Source: Tardiphaga sp. 709
GTDB taxonomy: Bacteria; Pseudomonadota; Alphaproteobacteria; Rhizobiales; Xanthobacteraceae
Assembly: GCF_032401055.1 (NCBI RefSeq)
Contig: NZ_CP135529.1
Coordinates: 1,178,001 to 1,242,000, forward strand
Reading direction: 5' to 3'
Length of the DNA stretch: 64,000 nt
Shown here: positions 32,801 to 42,025 of the stretch, in pieces
How positions within the stretch are numbered: position 1 is the stretch's first letter
Layout of the letters: every line of letters begins with the position of its first letter
Translations under genes and position numbers: made by a program
The notes under the pieces: generated by a model
What the model was told of the DNA's origin: nothing
Database searches by the model: none
Seen by the model: the letters and a program-made list of their open reading frames with translations, nothing else

Positions 32801-33508
32801 TTAGCGCGACATGGACTGGATCATCGACATGAACCGCGCCTGCTCGGCAGGATTGTCGCGGAAATTGCCGGTGAAACGGGTCGTGAAAGTGCGCGAGCCT
32901 TCCTTGCGGATGCCGCGGGCCGACATGCAGGTGTGCTCGGCCTCGACCATCACGGCAACGCCGCGCGGCTTCAGCACTTCATCAACCGCAGCAGCAAGCT
33001 GCGCGGTCAGATGCTCCTGGGTCTGCAGCCGATGGCCGAAGATATCCACGAGACGCGCCAGCTTGGAGAGACCAACGACGCGCTCCACCGGCGTATAGGC
33101 AATATGCGCCTTGCCGTAGAACGGCATCATGTGGTGCTCGCAATGGGAGACGAAGGCCATGTCGCGGATCAGCACGAAATCGTCATAGCCGGCGGTCTCG
33201 CCGAAGGTCCGGTTCAGGACCTCGGCCGGGCACTGATGATAGCCCTGGAACAACTCGTCATAGGCCTCGACTACCCGGCGCGGGGTGTCCATGAGGCCTT
33301 CGCGCTGCGGATTCTCGCCGATATAGGCGAGCAGTGTCTGCACGGCCTGCTCGGCCTCAGCGCGCGAGGGCCGCAGCTGGTCGGGATTTACCGCCGCAGC
33401 CAGAAACTCGGCGGGATCGAGCTCCGCCGGCCGGAATTCCTGCACTTTGCTCTCGGTCGGCTTGCCATCCGGGGATTTGCCGCGAAGCGGCTTGATCACT
33501 GCGTCCAT
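32801..33508 (-). CDS. folE: GTP cyclohydrolase I
   Basis: The 235-residue enzyme catalyses GTP to dihydroneopterin triphosphate, the entry to folate. It has a variable N-terminal 55 residues. The catalytic domain includes [34 protein letters not shown] (zinc ligands) and [14 protein letters not shown]. It is the type I, zinc-dependent form. It lies 102 bp upstream of hisI. Confidence 0.96.
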   Translation of the reverse strand: MDAVIKPLRGKSPDGKPTESKVQEFRPAELDPAEFLAAAVNPDQLRPSRAEAEQAVQTLLAYIGENPQREGLMDTPRRVVEAYDELFQGYHQCPAEVLNRTFGETAGYDDFVLIRDMAFVSHCEHHMMPFYGKAHIAYTPVERVVGLSKLARLVDIFGHRLQTQEHLTAQLAAAVDEVLKPRGVAVMVEAEHTCMSARGIRKEGSRTFTTRFTGNFRDNPAEQARFMSMIQSMSR

Positions 33509-33995
33509 CTTTACTCCGTTCGACCGGCCCCACGGGAGGCCGGAGTGTCACCGGGCAGACGGGGCGGCCAAGCCGCCGGACGCCTGAGTCCGTCAATAAA
33601 ACATCGTCTTGCGACAATAACACCGAGGCCGCCGAACTGAATTCTCAAATTCCGGCGATCTGGAGAACGCCCGGCGCTCTGTTAGCCGGGCTCCGCCCTA
33701 TATAGTGAACCATTACGATCGTTGCCAGCCATCAGGCAACCCACTCATCACATTTAAATCGTTGGTCTTTTTCCTATTTTTCCCAGTGCACCATTCAAGG
33801 GCAATGCGGGCAGTTCCCATGTGAGCCTAGGGTGATGACCCGATACTTCAGAACGGCCCGGAGGAACAATCTCGGCAGCGCGCATCGCGTCAAACAGCAC
33901 CCCGCGCGCCTCTTATGGAGGACGCTGGTTCTGAGGGAGGTGCGAAAAACAGCGCGACCGATCCGTAACCCAGCCATTGGTTGGAGGAAAAGGCG
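33509..33995. other. Gene-free intergenic stretch
   Basis: About 490 bp have no supported gene. A hairpin GCCCGGC-N9-GCCGGGC lies at 33669-33691. An AT-rich part around 33750-33785 is the probable promoter area of the 33996 gene or folE. A minus-strand frame at 33795-34070 has no support. Confidence 0.4.
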
Positions 33996-34526
33996 ATGGC
34001 GGCATCCTGCAGGTATGAAATCAGCATTCTGAAACACGACGAGCAAGAAATCGTGCTTGCTACTCATCATCCCGCCATCGGCGAACTAACGCGCGACAAG
34101 CTGGAGAGCCTTCGCTCGAGGCTACGGGATTTTCATGGCAAGGAGCACACCCTTGCGCGGCATCGGCAGCGCGAAGCAAGAGGAAAAGCCGAACCGCGGG
34201 GCGGCAGCTTTTCGGGAACAGCCGAGCATGCAACTCAGCGCAAGCAAGTCTTCGTCGCTGCGATAAAACGCGTTAGCAAGGAGCTAAAGCGCCTGCAGAA
34301 CTTCGAAGCAAAAAAGGAACTCGGAGAGGCCGCCAGGCGCGCATTGGCCCAGCGACGAGCACAGCAATTCTCTCGACCGCAGAATGATCTGCGCCCCGGT
34401 GAAGGAATGCGCGCCATCCCGAGCCGGCGCCGGAATATCAAGATTCCTCCTTCACGGATTGGGAGGGTGTCGCAGGCCAACAAGCGCGCGCAGGCTCGGC
34501 GAGACGTCAGCCGCGGAAGCGATTAA
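33996..34526 (+). CDS. Basic protein of unknown function
   Basis: ATG 33996 follows TTGGAGGAAAAGGCG. The 176-residue protein is very rich in Arg and Lys and mostly helical (RDKLESLRSRLRDFHGKEHT, AAIKRVSKELKRLQNFEAKK). Its basic tail (NKRAQARRDVSRGSD) suggests nucleic-acid binding. No signal or family is recognised. Confidence 0.5.
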   Translation: MAASCRYEISILKHDEQEIVLATHHPAIGELTRDKLESLRSRLRDFHGKEHTLARHRQREARGKAEPRGGSFSGTAEHATQRKQVFVAAIKRVSKELKRLQNFEAKKELGEAARRALAQRRAQQFSRPQNDLRPGEGMRAIPSRRRNIKIPPSRIGRVSQANKRAQARRDVSRGSD

Positions 34527-34863
34527 GCGGCGCGGAGAGGTCCGAAATTCTTTTTGTCTGTCCCAAGGACGAGCGCCGGCTGATCGAAGGCATCGAGCCT
34601 TTGGATCTGTTCCCATCACGGATCGCATGTGATCCGATCGGCACGCCTTCTTTCTGAAGATGTGGGCAGTCGCTAGAGCGTCCCTACATGACGGGGACAG
34701 CTGCGACGTGCAAAATCCGTGCGCCGCCAAAAACATAACGGCTCACAGACCATTGAAACTGCTGATCTTTTATTTCATGGAATGGACGCTATATAGAGTC
34801 CAGTTCCTCGCGCGCCAAGGACGTGATCCCAGTGACCGATGGCACAGTTAAGGTCCGAACCAG
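34527..34863. other. Gene-free intergenic stretch
   Basis: These 337 bp hold no supported gene. A small inverted repeat GGATC-GCATGT-GATCC is at about 34618-34633. AT-rich DNA at 34760-34800 is the probable promoter of the Fe-S scaffold gene. Confidence 0.35.
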
Positions 34864-35328
34864 ATGCTGAACGACATCTATAACAAGCGCATCATCGAGC
34901 TCGCCGGTAACATTCCCCGGCTGGGCCGCCTCCCTGCCCCCGATGCGTCAGCCACCGCCCATTCCAAGCTTTGCGGATCGACCGTCAAGATCGACCTCAT
35001 GATGGATGCCGATGTGGTCACCGACTTCGCCCATGACGTGAAGGCCTGCGCGCTTGGCCAGGCCTCATCGTCGATCATGGCAAGTCATGTGGTCGGCTCG
35101 ACTGCCGAAGAATTGCGTGCGCTGCGTGAGACCGTGCGCAAGATGCTGAAGGAAAACGGCGCACCACCATCGGGCGGAAAGTGGGCGGATATCGCCCTGC
35201 TCGAACCGGTGCGCGACTACAAGGCGCGCCACGCCTCAACCCTCCTCACATTCGATGCGGTCGTGGACGCCATCGGGCAGATTGAAGCCAAGTCAAACGC
35301 CGGAGCCAGCCAGCCGACGCCGGCGTAA
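34864..35328 (+). CDS. NifU/SufU-like iron-sulfur cluster scaffold
   Basis: The 154-residue protein has the IscU/SufU fold with two of the three cluster cysteines visible: SKLCGSTVKIDL and DVKACALGQASSS. The third site reads YKARHASTLL, where a Cys is expected, so His/Ala replaces it. Close relatives in Hyphomicrobiales share this by recollection. It may be a cluster carrier or have lost full scaffold function. Confidence 0.82.
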   Translation: MLNDIYNKRIIELAGNIPRLGRLPAPDASATAHSKLCGSTVKIDLMMDADVVTDFAHDVKACALGQASSSIMASHVVGSTAEELRALRETVRKMLKENGAPPSGGKWADIALLEPVRDYKARHASTLLTFDAVVDAIGQIEAKSNAGASQPTPA

Positions 35329-35339
35329 CGCCAGCGCGG

Positions 35340-36278
35340 CTATTTCCCTGACGGTGCCGATGCGACGCCGCCAGTCGGCACCGAGGCCTCGGCCGTCTTG
35401 GTCGACTTCGTCGAAGACACGACCGGCGCTGAAGCGACCGGGGTGTTTTCATTCTCCGGCCCGCTCACGAAACGATCCTGTACCGACTTCGGCACCAGTG
35501 ATGCGACCGGCGCCTGCTGCTCGCGAGGCTCGGGCAACACATCATCGACACTATGGCTGGTGACCAGATTGGTCAGCTTCAACTCGGCTTCCGTAAGCCG
35601 ATGCAGATCGTCCCACGGCGGCACGCTGAGCGACAATGACAAGAGATCGCCCGTGCCTCCCATGTCGAAGGTGTATTTGGCAAGACGGCCGATATCCCGC
35701 TCGACGATCATCAGGTCGTTTGCCGTATAGCTCGCAGCCTTCGGGTCGTCGGCGCGGTCGCCCATCCAGATCTGATGGACGCGTACAAGGGATTCTTCGG
35801 CCACATAGCGGGTCTTGCCCGCCAGCAGCAGAAAGACGCACATGGATTCGCAATAGGCCTGCGGCACGACCGCCGGCTTCATGACGCCCGAGGATGATTG
35901 CAGGTCAACCGTGATACCGACTGTGGTGCGCAGACCAAGCTTGCGCCAGCGCCGGCCCATGGTGATGGCGTCATTGACCGAGCCGCCGCTGGAATCCAGA
36001 ACCACCGTCGCGTCAGTCAGATCGCGGCCTTTGGAAAACTCGTCGAAATCCCTGACGGTGTCGCCGGTGACAATCCCCACCGCGCCGATCCAGCCACGGC
36101 AATTCGGCTCGCAGGCGACCCAGGTGAAGCGCATCGGGAGTTTGCGTTCTTCGAGAACGGCTGCAGCTTGGGCAGAGGACGCGGCCGAAGCCATCAGGCC
36201 GGCCGCGAGTCCGGGAAGAACGATGCAAAAGGCCGCGGCGCGAAACAGCGCCGAACTACCTGATCGAAGCGACCTCAT
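35340..36278 (-). CDS. Exported protein with ClpP/crotonase-like fold
   Basis: This 312-residue protein has a signal peptide ending near SAQAAA. The central domain, VVLDSSGGSVNDAITMGRRW, then QAYCESMCVFLLLAGKTRYV, looks like the ClpP/crotonase-type alpha/beta fold of periplasmic proteases. The serine of the second motif is replaced around ESMC, and the usual catalytic residues are not all clear. The Pro/Ser/Thr-rich tail is disordered. The start ATG 36278 replaces an upstream TTG. Confidence 0.65.
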   Translation of the reverse strand: MRSLRSGSSALFRAAAFCIVLPGLAAGLMASAASSAQAAAVLEERKLPMRFTWVACEPNCRGWIGAVGIVTGDTVRDFDEFSKGRDLTDATVVLDSSGGSVNDAITMGRRWRKLGLRTTVGITVDLQSSSGVMKPAVVPQAYCESMCVFLLLAGKTRYVAEESLVRVHQIWMGDRADDPKAASYTANDLMIVERDIGRLAKYTFDMGGTGDLLSLSLSVPPWDDLHRLTEAELKLTNLVTSHSVDDVLPEPREQQAPVASLVPKSVQDRFVSGPENENTPVASAPVVSSTKSTKTAEASVPTGGVASAPSGK

Positions 36279-36461
36279 ACGTCCCAAGTCGGTTCCTTCC
36301 CCGCACTCTCATGAGCAATGGCAACGGCCCCAAACAACGCTCATAATTCTGTCACACGGGCGTTACGTGAAAACCTAACGGGCTTCGCCGCAGCGTCCAG
36401 TTACTTTTGCTGCACTGCATGCGATAAATTGGCAGGTGTGTCTCCAATGCATAAGTAGATG

Positions 36462-36493
36462 GGTTCCATGCAAAGGAACCGGGCAAAACCCGG
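36462..36493. promoter_or_regulatory. Two overlapping hairpins upstream of yidD
   Basis: GGTTCC-ATGCAAA-GGAACC and CCGGG-CAAAA-CCCGG share the CC at 36479-36480, so only one stem can form fully at a time. They lie 23 bp upstream of the yidD start. A small leader switch is possible, and it may also be chance. Confidence 0.3.
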
Positions 36494-36515
36494 CTGATCT
36501 GATAGCAATCCGACC

Positions 36516-36854
36516 ATGAAACATTCATCCATGTGCCCGAACTGCGTCGGTACTATTCAACGGCTGCCACGCAACGCCGGTCGCGGCATGATCTGGATAT
36601 ACCGCCACACGCTGTCGCCGTTGGTCGGATACAATTGCCGTCACCTCCCGACCTGCTCGGTCTATGGCGACGAAGCGATCGAACGCTACGGATTGTGGGC
36701 CGGCGGCTGGATGACACTGGCCCGGCTGCTCCGCTGCCAGCCATGGGGCACTTCGGGTATCGATAACGTGCCGGCCAAGCTGTCGCCCGATGCCCGTTGG
36801 TATACACCGTGGCGCTACGCGCGTTGGCGCGGTGTCAATGACAGCGCAAGCTAG
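36516..36854 (+). CDS. yidD: Membrane protein insertion efficiency factor YidD
   Basis: This 112-residue protein has the YidD signature GMIWIYRHTLSPLVGYNCRH, then LPTCSVYGDEAIERYG and a Trp-rich LLRCQPWGTSGIDNVP. Three conserved cysteines are present. It assists YidC in membrane protein insertion. Its stop overlaps the convergent lipoprotein gene by four bases. Confidence 0.93.
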   Translation: MKHSSMCPNCVGTIQRLPRNAGRGMIWIYRHTLSPLVGYNCRHLPTCSVYGDEAIERYGLWAGGWMTLARLLRCQPWGTSGIDNVPAKLSPDARWYTPWRYARWRGVNDSAS

Positions 36855-37282
36855 AAGCTTACGCAGGCATTGCCGACTTTCGTGAGCACGGACTGCTGAC
36901 TGAACTGCCGCTTATAGCTTTCCGCGATGGCAACGAGATCGGCACGTTTCTGAGCGCCGTCGGCGAAGGTGATCAGAACGACCTTTGCCCTTTCGCGAAC
37001 ATCAACATTACGCACGCCGTCGCGCCACTGCCCGTCTCCATCGATGACAGTGAGACCATCGGGAAAGCGCGGCGTGATTTCCCTTGCGACGAAATTTGCA
37101 AATGCAGATTCGCTGATACCAGGCCGATCGCCAATGTTGCGGCCGAAGATCATCTCCACGGACACCATCATGCGCGACGGCAGCAGGCACGATGGTGGCA
37201 GCGATGCACAGCCGCTCATCAATACGCTGATCGTTAATGTAGCAACGCATGCAGAAAACAGTTGGCGGATATGTCGCGGCAC
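36851..37282 (-). CDS. DUF3574 lipoprotein
   Basis: The 143-residue product starts at GTG 37282, with GAGG upstream. The signal ends in a lipobox-like LMSGC. The DUF3574 domain has MMVSVEMIFGRNIGDRPGIS, FVAREITPRFPDGLTVIDGD and QWRDG. The function is unknown, and the fold resembles small enzyme domains. TTG 37294 is a possible alternative start. Confidence 0.75.
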   Translation of the reverse strand: MPRHIRQLFSACVATLTISVLMSGCASLPPSCLLPSRMMVSVEMIFGRNIGDRPGISESAFANFVAREITPRFPDGLTVIDGDGQWRDGVRNVDVRERAKVVLITFADGAQKRADLVAIAESYKRQFSQQSVLTKVGNACVSF

Positions 37283-37421
37283 CCCGAACCTCAAATTATC
37301 AAAGCTATTTTTACAAAATGCCTACTGTTGGGATTGTTGAATAACATTTGATACCATAGGGTGCCGCCACTTCATCTCGCCAAATTCATCTTCACTTAAC
37401 ATCACTGCCCGGGGCACTCAG

Positions 37422-37748
37422 GTGGAAGACGGCCTATACGAAGTACATTTTCATACTATTCATGGCACCGGGACCGGCGTCGTCTATGCAATCGGCGGTA
37501 AGCTACGCGGCGGCAACTCCGCTTTCGCCTTCATGGGCAACTATCAAAACAGAGGCGAGACCATCTCTGTCAAGGTGTCATCGAAACGCTACAACCCGGA
37601 TCAGACCTTCAAGTCGGTGTTCGGCTTTGAAGGTGTCACACTGGCATTGACCGGCCGCGTCAATGGCGACCTGCTCGATTTCGAAGGCAGTGCGCTGCAA
37701 TTGCCCGGCGTGCCGTTCAAGGCGCAACTGACCCGCATCTGCGACTAA
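37422..37748 (+). CDS. GrlR-family regulator-like protein
   Basis: The 108-residue product from GTG 37422 matches the GrlR beta-barrel fold: EDGLYEVHFHTIHGTGTGVV, then KLRGGNSAFAFMGNYQNRGE and FGFEGVTLALTGRVNGDLLD. In enteric pathogens GrlR restrains a type III secretion activator. In rhizobia these genes are widespread and may bind lipids or regulators. The stop overlaps the convergent MFS gene. Confidence 0.75.
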   Translation: MEDGLYEVHFHTIHGTGTGVVYAIGGKLRGGNSAFAFMGNYQNRGETISVKVSSKRYNPDQTFKSVFGFEGVTLALTGRVNGDLLDFEGSALQLPGVPFKAQLTRICD

Positions 37749-38905
37749 GCGACACGTCCCGACATTTTACGGCTGAACGCGATGGCCACCAGTGCCGTCG
37801 TCAGGAAACCCATCGCGACGAACCCCGACGCATGGAAGTATCCGCCGGCGAACAGTGCGCCACCGATGCCCGATCCAATCGCCTGGCCGACATAGAGCAT
37901 CGATGTATTGAGCGAGACCGAAGCCGCTCCGGCCGACGGTGCCGCCATGATCAAGCGGACCTGCTGCATCGACGTGATGGCGCCGAAGCCGAGCCCCCAG
38001 ATCGCGACGCCGAGCGCCATCACGGGCAGATGGCCTGCGCCGAGCGTCCAGACCGTTATGCCCGCAAGCGCCAGCGACGTCGACAGGATGGACGTATTGA
38101 GCGCGCCCCAGCCATCGACGATCCGCGTCGCGGTCATGATGCCGAGAAAGCCGCAGACGCCATAGATCGCGAAGACGGACGCTGCCGCATCGTGCCCTGC
38201 CCCGGCGAGCCGCTCGAGGAGCGGCGCCATGAATGTGAAAATCGCAAACTGCCCCGAAAGCTGTAGCGTCGTGATAATTAGCAGCAGCACGACTAGACGA
38301 TTGCGGGCCAGCGAAGACCAAGTGCTGAGATCGACAGGCGCGCCGAACAGCCCGCGCGGCAATCGCCACGCCAGCAGCATGAAGCTCAGGCAGCTCATCA
38401 CACCGACGGATGCGTAAACCTCCCGCCAGCCATAACGGCTGGCAATGAAGGTCACCAGCGGCAGACCGACCGCAGCCGCCAGCGTCCAGCCGAGAAACAC
38501 ATAGGCAACGCTGCTGCCACGCTTGTCCGGAGGCACCAGCATCCCGACCGCGCCCGCGGCCTGCGGTGTATAGGGCGCGGCAGCGATGCACATCACCAGG
38601 CGGATCGCCAGCAGCACGGCAAAATTCGGCGCGAAGGCCGATGCGAGATTGGCGGCCGCTACCACCGCGATGATAAACAGCAACAGATGCCGCCGTTCGA
38701 TCCGGCTGGTCAGCCACGACATCAGGGGCGAGCAGATGCACAGCATCACTGCGCCGAAGGTGATCAAAAGCCCCGCCTCGCGGATGGTGACACCCAGCCC
38801 CGCCGACAACTCGCCAAGCATCGCCGTCGGGCCTATCAGGCCAATGCCGGTGACAAAATTGCCGATCATGAGTGCGGTGGGGGCATAGGGGCGAGCGACT
38901 GTCAA
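37745..38905 (-). CDS. MFS transporter (DHA1-like)
   Basis: A twelve-span MFS protein of about 386 residues. The first span carries [20 protein letters not shown], the loop 2-3 region reads [14 protein letters not shown], and a proline/glycine-rich TM5 ([20 protein letters not shown]) resembles drug:H+ antiporters. The start is uncertain: TTG 38905 is used here, ATG 38869 would trim the first helix, and the frame runs to 38956. The substrate is unknown. Confidence 0.85.
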   Translation of the reverse strand: MTVARPYAPTALMIGNFVTGIGLIGPTAMLGELSAGLGVTIREAGLLITFGAVMLCICSPLMSWLTSRIERRHLLLFIIAVVAAANLASAFAPNFAVLLAIRLVMCIAAAPYTPQAAGAVGMLVPPDKRGSSVAYVFLGWTLAAAVGLPLVTFIASRYGWREVYASVGVMSCLSFMLLAWRLPRGLFGAPVDLSTWSSLARNRLVVLLLIITTLQLSGQFAIFTFMAPLLERLAGAGHDAAASVFAIYGVCGFLGIMTATRIVDGWGALNTSILSTSLALAGITVWTLGAGHLPVMALGVAIWGLGFGAITSMQQVRLIMAAPSAGAASVSLNTSMLYVGQAIGSGIGGALFAGGYFHASGFVAMGFLTTALVAIAFSRKMSGRVA

Positions 38906-39066
38906 GATATCGCATCTTATGGATGCAACTGCATGCAAGTCAAACCTGCCCGCCAAGCGTGCAAATCAGGTCAGTTAGACTGGTGTTGCAACGCCCGAAT
39001 CGGCTGCTATACCGCTCGTCCGCTTACCTGCGCCCGTGTGCAGGAGTGAGCCACAGGAGAGAAGAC

Positions 39067-41100
39067 ATGACTGAGAATGAAGGCTCGGGATTCAAGTTCG
39101 GCCTCGCCAACCTCACCCCCGCCGAAACCAACAACATCACCGTTACTTTCCCTGACGGCGCCAAGCGCGAATTCGCGAAGGGCACGACCGGTTTCGAGAT
39201 CGCCAAGGGCATCTCGCCGTCGCTGGCCAAGCGTACCGTCGCAATGGCGCTGGACGGTACCGTCTCGGATCTCTCCGATCCGATCGACGCCGACGCCAAG
39301 ATCGATTTCATCAACCGCGACGACTCCCGCGCGCTGGAGCTGATCCGGCATGACGCGGCGCATGTGCTCGCCGAAGCCGTGCAGACGCTGTGGCCGGGCA
39401 CCCAGGTGACCATCGGTCCGGTGATCGAGAACGGTTTCTATTACGACTTCTTCCGCAACGAGCCATTCACGCCCGAGGACTTCGGCGCGATCGAGAAGAA
39501 AATGCGCGAGATCATCGCGCGCGACAAACCGTTCACCAAGGACGTCTGGGATCGCGCGAAGACCAAGCAGGTATTCCGCGACAAGGGCGAAGCCTTCAAG
39601 GTCGAGCTGGTCGATGCCATTCCCGGCAACGAGCCGATCAAGATCTACTACCAGGGCGACTGGTTCGATCTCTGCCGCGGCCCGCATATGACGTCGGTCG
39701 GCAAGGTCGGCAACGCCTTCAAACTGATGAAGGTGGCCGGCGCCTATTGGCGTGGCGACAGCAACAATCCGATGCTCACGCGCATCTACGGCACGGCCTT
39801 CGCCAAGCAGGAAGACCTCGACGCGTATCTGAAACAGATCGAGGAAGCGGAGAAGCGCGATCACCGTAAACTGGGCCGTGAACTCGACCTCTTCCACTTC
39901 CAGGAAGAAGGCCCGGGCGTCGTGTTCTGGCACCCCAAGGGCTGGACCATCTTCCAGGCGCTGATCGCCTATATGCGCCGCCGCCTCAATGGCGACTACA
40001 GCGAAGTCAATGCGCCGCAGATCCTCGACAAGGTCCTGTGGGAAACCTCAGGCCACTGGGAATGGTATCGCGAGAACATGTTCGCGGCGCAGTCGGCCGG
40101 CGACGAAGCCGAGGACAAGCGCTGGTTTGCGCTGAAGCCGATGAACTGCCCCGGCCACGTACAGATCTTCAAGCACGGGTTGAAGAGCTACCGCGACCTG
40201 CCGCTGCGCCTCGCCGAATTTGGCGTCGTGCATCGCTATGAGCCGTCGGGCGCCATGCACGGCTTGATGCGCGTGCGCGGCTTCACCCAGGACGACGCCC
40301 ATGTGTTCTGTACCGAGCAGCAGCTCGCCGAGGAATGCCTCAAGATCAACGACCTGATCCTGTCGACCTATTCCGACTTCGGCTTCGGCGACATCGTCGT
40401 CAAGCTGTCGACGCGGCCGGAGAAGCGCGTCGGCACCGATGAGATGTGGGATCACGCCGAGCGCGTGATGGCCACCGTGCTGTCGGTGATCGAGAGCCAG
40501 TCCGGCGGCCGCATCAAGACCGAGATATCGCCTGGCGAGGGCGCGTTCTACGGACCGAAGTTCGAATATGTGCTGCGCGACGCCATCGGCCGCGACTGGC
40601 AGTGCGGCACCACGCAGGTCGACTTCAACCTGCCGGAACGTTTCGGTGCGTTCTATATCGACGCCGACGGCTCGAAGAAGGCACCGGTCATGGTGCATCG
40701 CGCGATCTGCGGTTCGATGGAGCGTTTCATCGGTATCCTGATCGAGCACTTCGCCGGCAACTTCCCGCTCTGGCTGTCGCCGGTGCAGGTGGTGGTCACC
40801 ACGATCACCTCGGAAGGCGATGAATACGCCAAGGTCGTTGCTGCAGCCGCCCGAAAGGCCGGGCTGCGTGTCGAGATCGATCTGCGCAACGAAAAGATCA
40901 ACTACAAGGTCCGCGAGCACTCGCTGGCCAAGATCCCTGCTCTGCTCGTGGTCGGCAAGAAGGAAGCCGAAACCGGCCAGGTCTCGGTGCGCCGTCTCGG
41001 CAGCGATGGCCAGAAGGTGAGTTCGCTCGAGGAAGCACTTGCCGCACTGGTCGATGAGGCGACACCGCCGGACGTGAAACGCGCGAAAGCGGAGGCCTGA
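39067..41100 (+). CDS. thrS: Threonyl-tRNA synthetase
   Basis: The 677-residue class II synthetase from ATG 39067 has ACAGGAGAGAAG upstream. It has a TGS domain (about 20-85) and an editing SAD domain with [12 protein letters not shown]. The catalytic core follows with [30 protein letters not shown] and [13 protein letters not shown], then the anticodon-binding domain (about 575-665). No T-box leader is present. The next gene follows within five bases. Confidence 0.97.
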   Translation: MTENEGSGFKFGLANLTPAETNNITVTFPDGAKREFAKGTTGFEIAKGISPSLAKRTVAMALDGTVSDLSDPIDADAKIDFINRDDSRALELIRHDAAHVLAEAVQTLWPGTQVTIGPVIENGFYYDFFRNEPFTPEDFGAIEKKMREIIARDKPFTKDVWDRAKTKQVFRDKGEAFKVELVDAIPGNEPIKIYYQGDWFDLCRGPHMTSVGKVGNAFKLMKVAGAYWRGDSNNPMLTRIYGTAFAKQEDLDAYLKQIEEAEKRDHRKLGRELDLFHFQEEGPGVVFWHPKGWTIFQALIAYMRRRLNGDYSEVNAPQILDKVLWETSGHWEWYRENMFAAQSAGDEAEDKRWFALKPMNCPGHVQIFKHGLKSYRDLPLRLAEFGVVHRYEPSGAMHGLMRVRGFTQDDAHVFCTEQQLAEECLKINDLILSTYSDFGFGDIVVKLSTRPEKRVGTDEMWDHAERVMATVLSVIESQSGGRIKTEISPGEGAFYGPKFEYVLRDAIGRDWQCGTTQVDFNLPERFGAFYIDADGSKKAPVMVHRAICGSMERFIGILIEHFAGNFPLWLSPVQVVVTTITSEGDEYAKVVAAAARKAGLRVEIDLRNEKINYKVREHSLAKIPALLVVGKKEAETGQVSVRRLGSDGQKVSSLEEALAALVDEATPPDVKRAKAEA

Positions 41101-41104
41101 GCCG

Positions 41105-41317
41105 ATGAGTGACGACGACGAGGTCGAGATCGAAGCCTATCCGCTTCGATCCTATCAGGTGATCGCCGATCCGAACCGGCCGGACGTGGTCGCGATTGCA
41201 TTCGAGACGGAGCGTGGCCACAGCCTCTATCTGGCCTCACGGGCCGTGCTGGAGGATCTGGGCCGCGATCTGCTGGATCGTGCGTCCAAAATGCCGGAGC
41301 GCAAGACGGCCGATTGA
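41105..41317 (+). CDS. Small conserved protein downstream of thrS
   Basis: This 70-residue soluble protein is rich in acidic residues (SDDDEVEIEAYPLRSYQVIA). Its C-terminus is FETERGHSLYLASRAVLEDL. It starts four bases after the thrS stop and ends before a strong terminator, so it is cotranscribed with thrS. No family is recognised. Confidence 0.65.
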   Translation: MSDDDEVEIEAYPLRSYQVIADPNRPDVVAIAFETERGHSLYLASRAVLEDLGRDLLDRASKMPERKTAD

Positions 41318-41362
41318 GCGGGCTCTGAACAGGTCGCGCGGTCACAATCCGTCTAAATCAGC

Positions 41363-41388
41363 AAGGCCCGCCTCGTGGCGGGCCTTTT
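41363..41388 (+). terminator. Terminator of the thrS operon
   Basis: AAGGCCCGCC-TCGT-GGCGGGCCTT is a 10-bp stem with a T4 tail (41385-41388). It lies 45 bp behind the 41105-41317 stop codon. Confidence 0.9.
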
Positions 41389-41451
41389 CGCGTGGTAAGT
41401 GGTCATTCAATTCCTGCAAATTCTGCGCATCCTCATCTGTGAGAACTGCCC

Positions 41452-42018
41452 GTGCCTGACATCATCGACTTCCTGAAGACCCGCCGCTCCGTCAAACCGC
41501 GCGAAATGATCGGCTCCGGCCCCTCATCCGCAGAACTCGAAACCATCCTGACCATTGGGGCACGGGTGCCGGACCACGGCAAGCTGGCGCCATGGCGCTT
41601 CATCATTTTCGAGGGCGACGCCCGCAAACGCGCCGGCAACGTCATCGCCACCGTATTCGCACGGAAGAATCCCGATGCACCGGTCGAAGATATCGAGGCG
41701 CAGAAACACAAACTGACGGAAGCGCCGCTGGTGATCGGCGTGGTGAGCATCATCAAGCCGCATCCGAAGATTCCGTCATGGGAGCAGGAACTGTCCGCAG
41801 GTGCGAGCTGCATGAATATTGTATCGGCCGCCACAGCCATGGGTTATGGCGCCAACTGGCTGACCGGCTGGATGGTCTATGACCGCGACGTGCTGGAAGG
41901 CCTCCGCCTCGCCGCCAATGAAAAACTGGCCGGCTTTATCCATATTGGCGGCAAGCCTGACAAGGTGATCGAGGACCGGCCGCGGCCAGAACTCAAGGAC
42001 GTCGTGACCCGGTTCTGA
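41452..42018 (+). CDS. Nitroreductase-family flavoprotein
   Basis: The 188-residue protein starts at GTG 41452. It has the nitroreductase FMN-binding pattern IIDFLKTRRSVKP, LTIGARVPDHGKLAPWRFII, and GASCMNIVSAATAMGYGANW. It resembles the YdjA subfamily. The substrate is unknown. It is convergent with the large GGDEF-EAL gene. Confidence 0.88.
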   Translation: MPDIIDFLKTRRSVKPREMIGSGPSSAELETILTIGARVPDHGKLAPWRFIIFEGDARKRAGNVIATVFARKNPDAPVEDIEAQKHKLTEAPLVIGVVSIIKPHPKIPSWEQELSAGASCMNIVSAATAMGYGANWLTGWMVYDRDVLEGLRLAANEKLAGFIHIGGKPDKVIEDRPRPELKDVVTRF

Positions 42019-42025
42019 ACCGGGC

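Noticed and set aside
38960-39066. T-box or riboswitch before thrS
   Set aside because: No specifier stem, antiterminator or terminator is visible, and T-boxes are not expected in Alphaproteobacteria.
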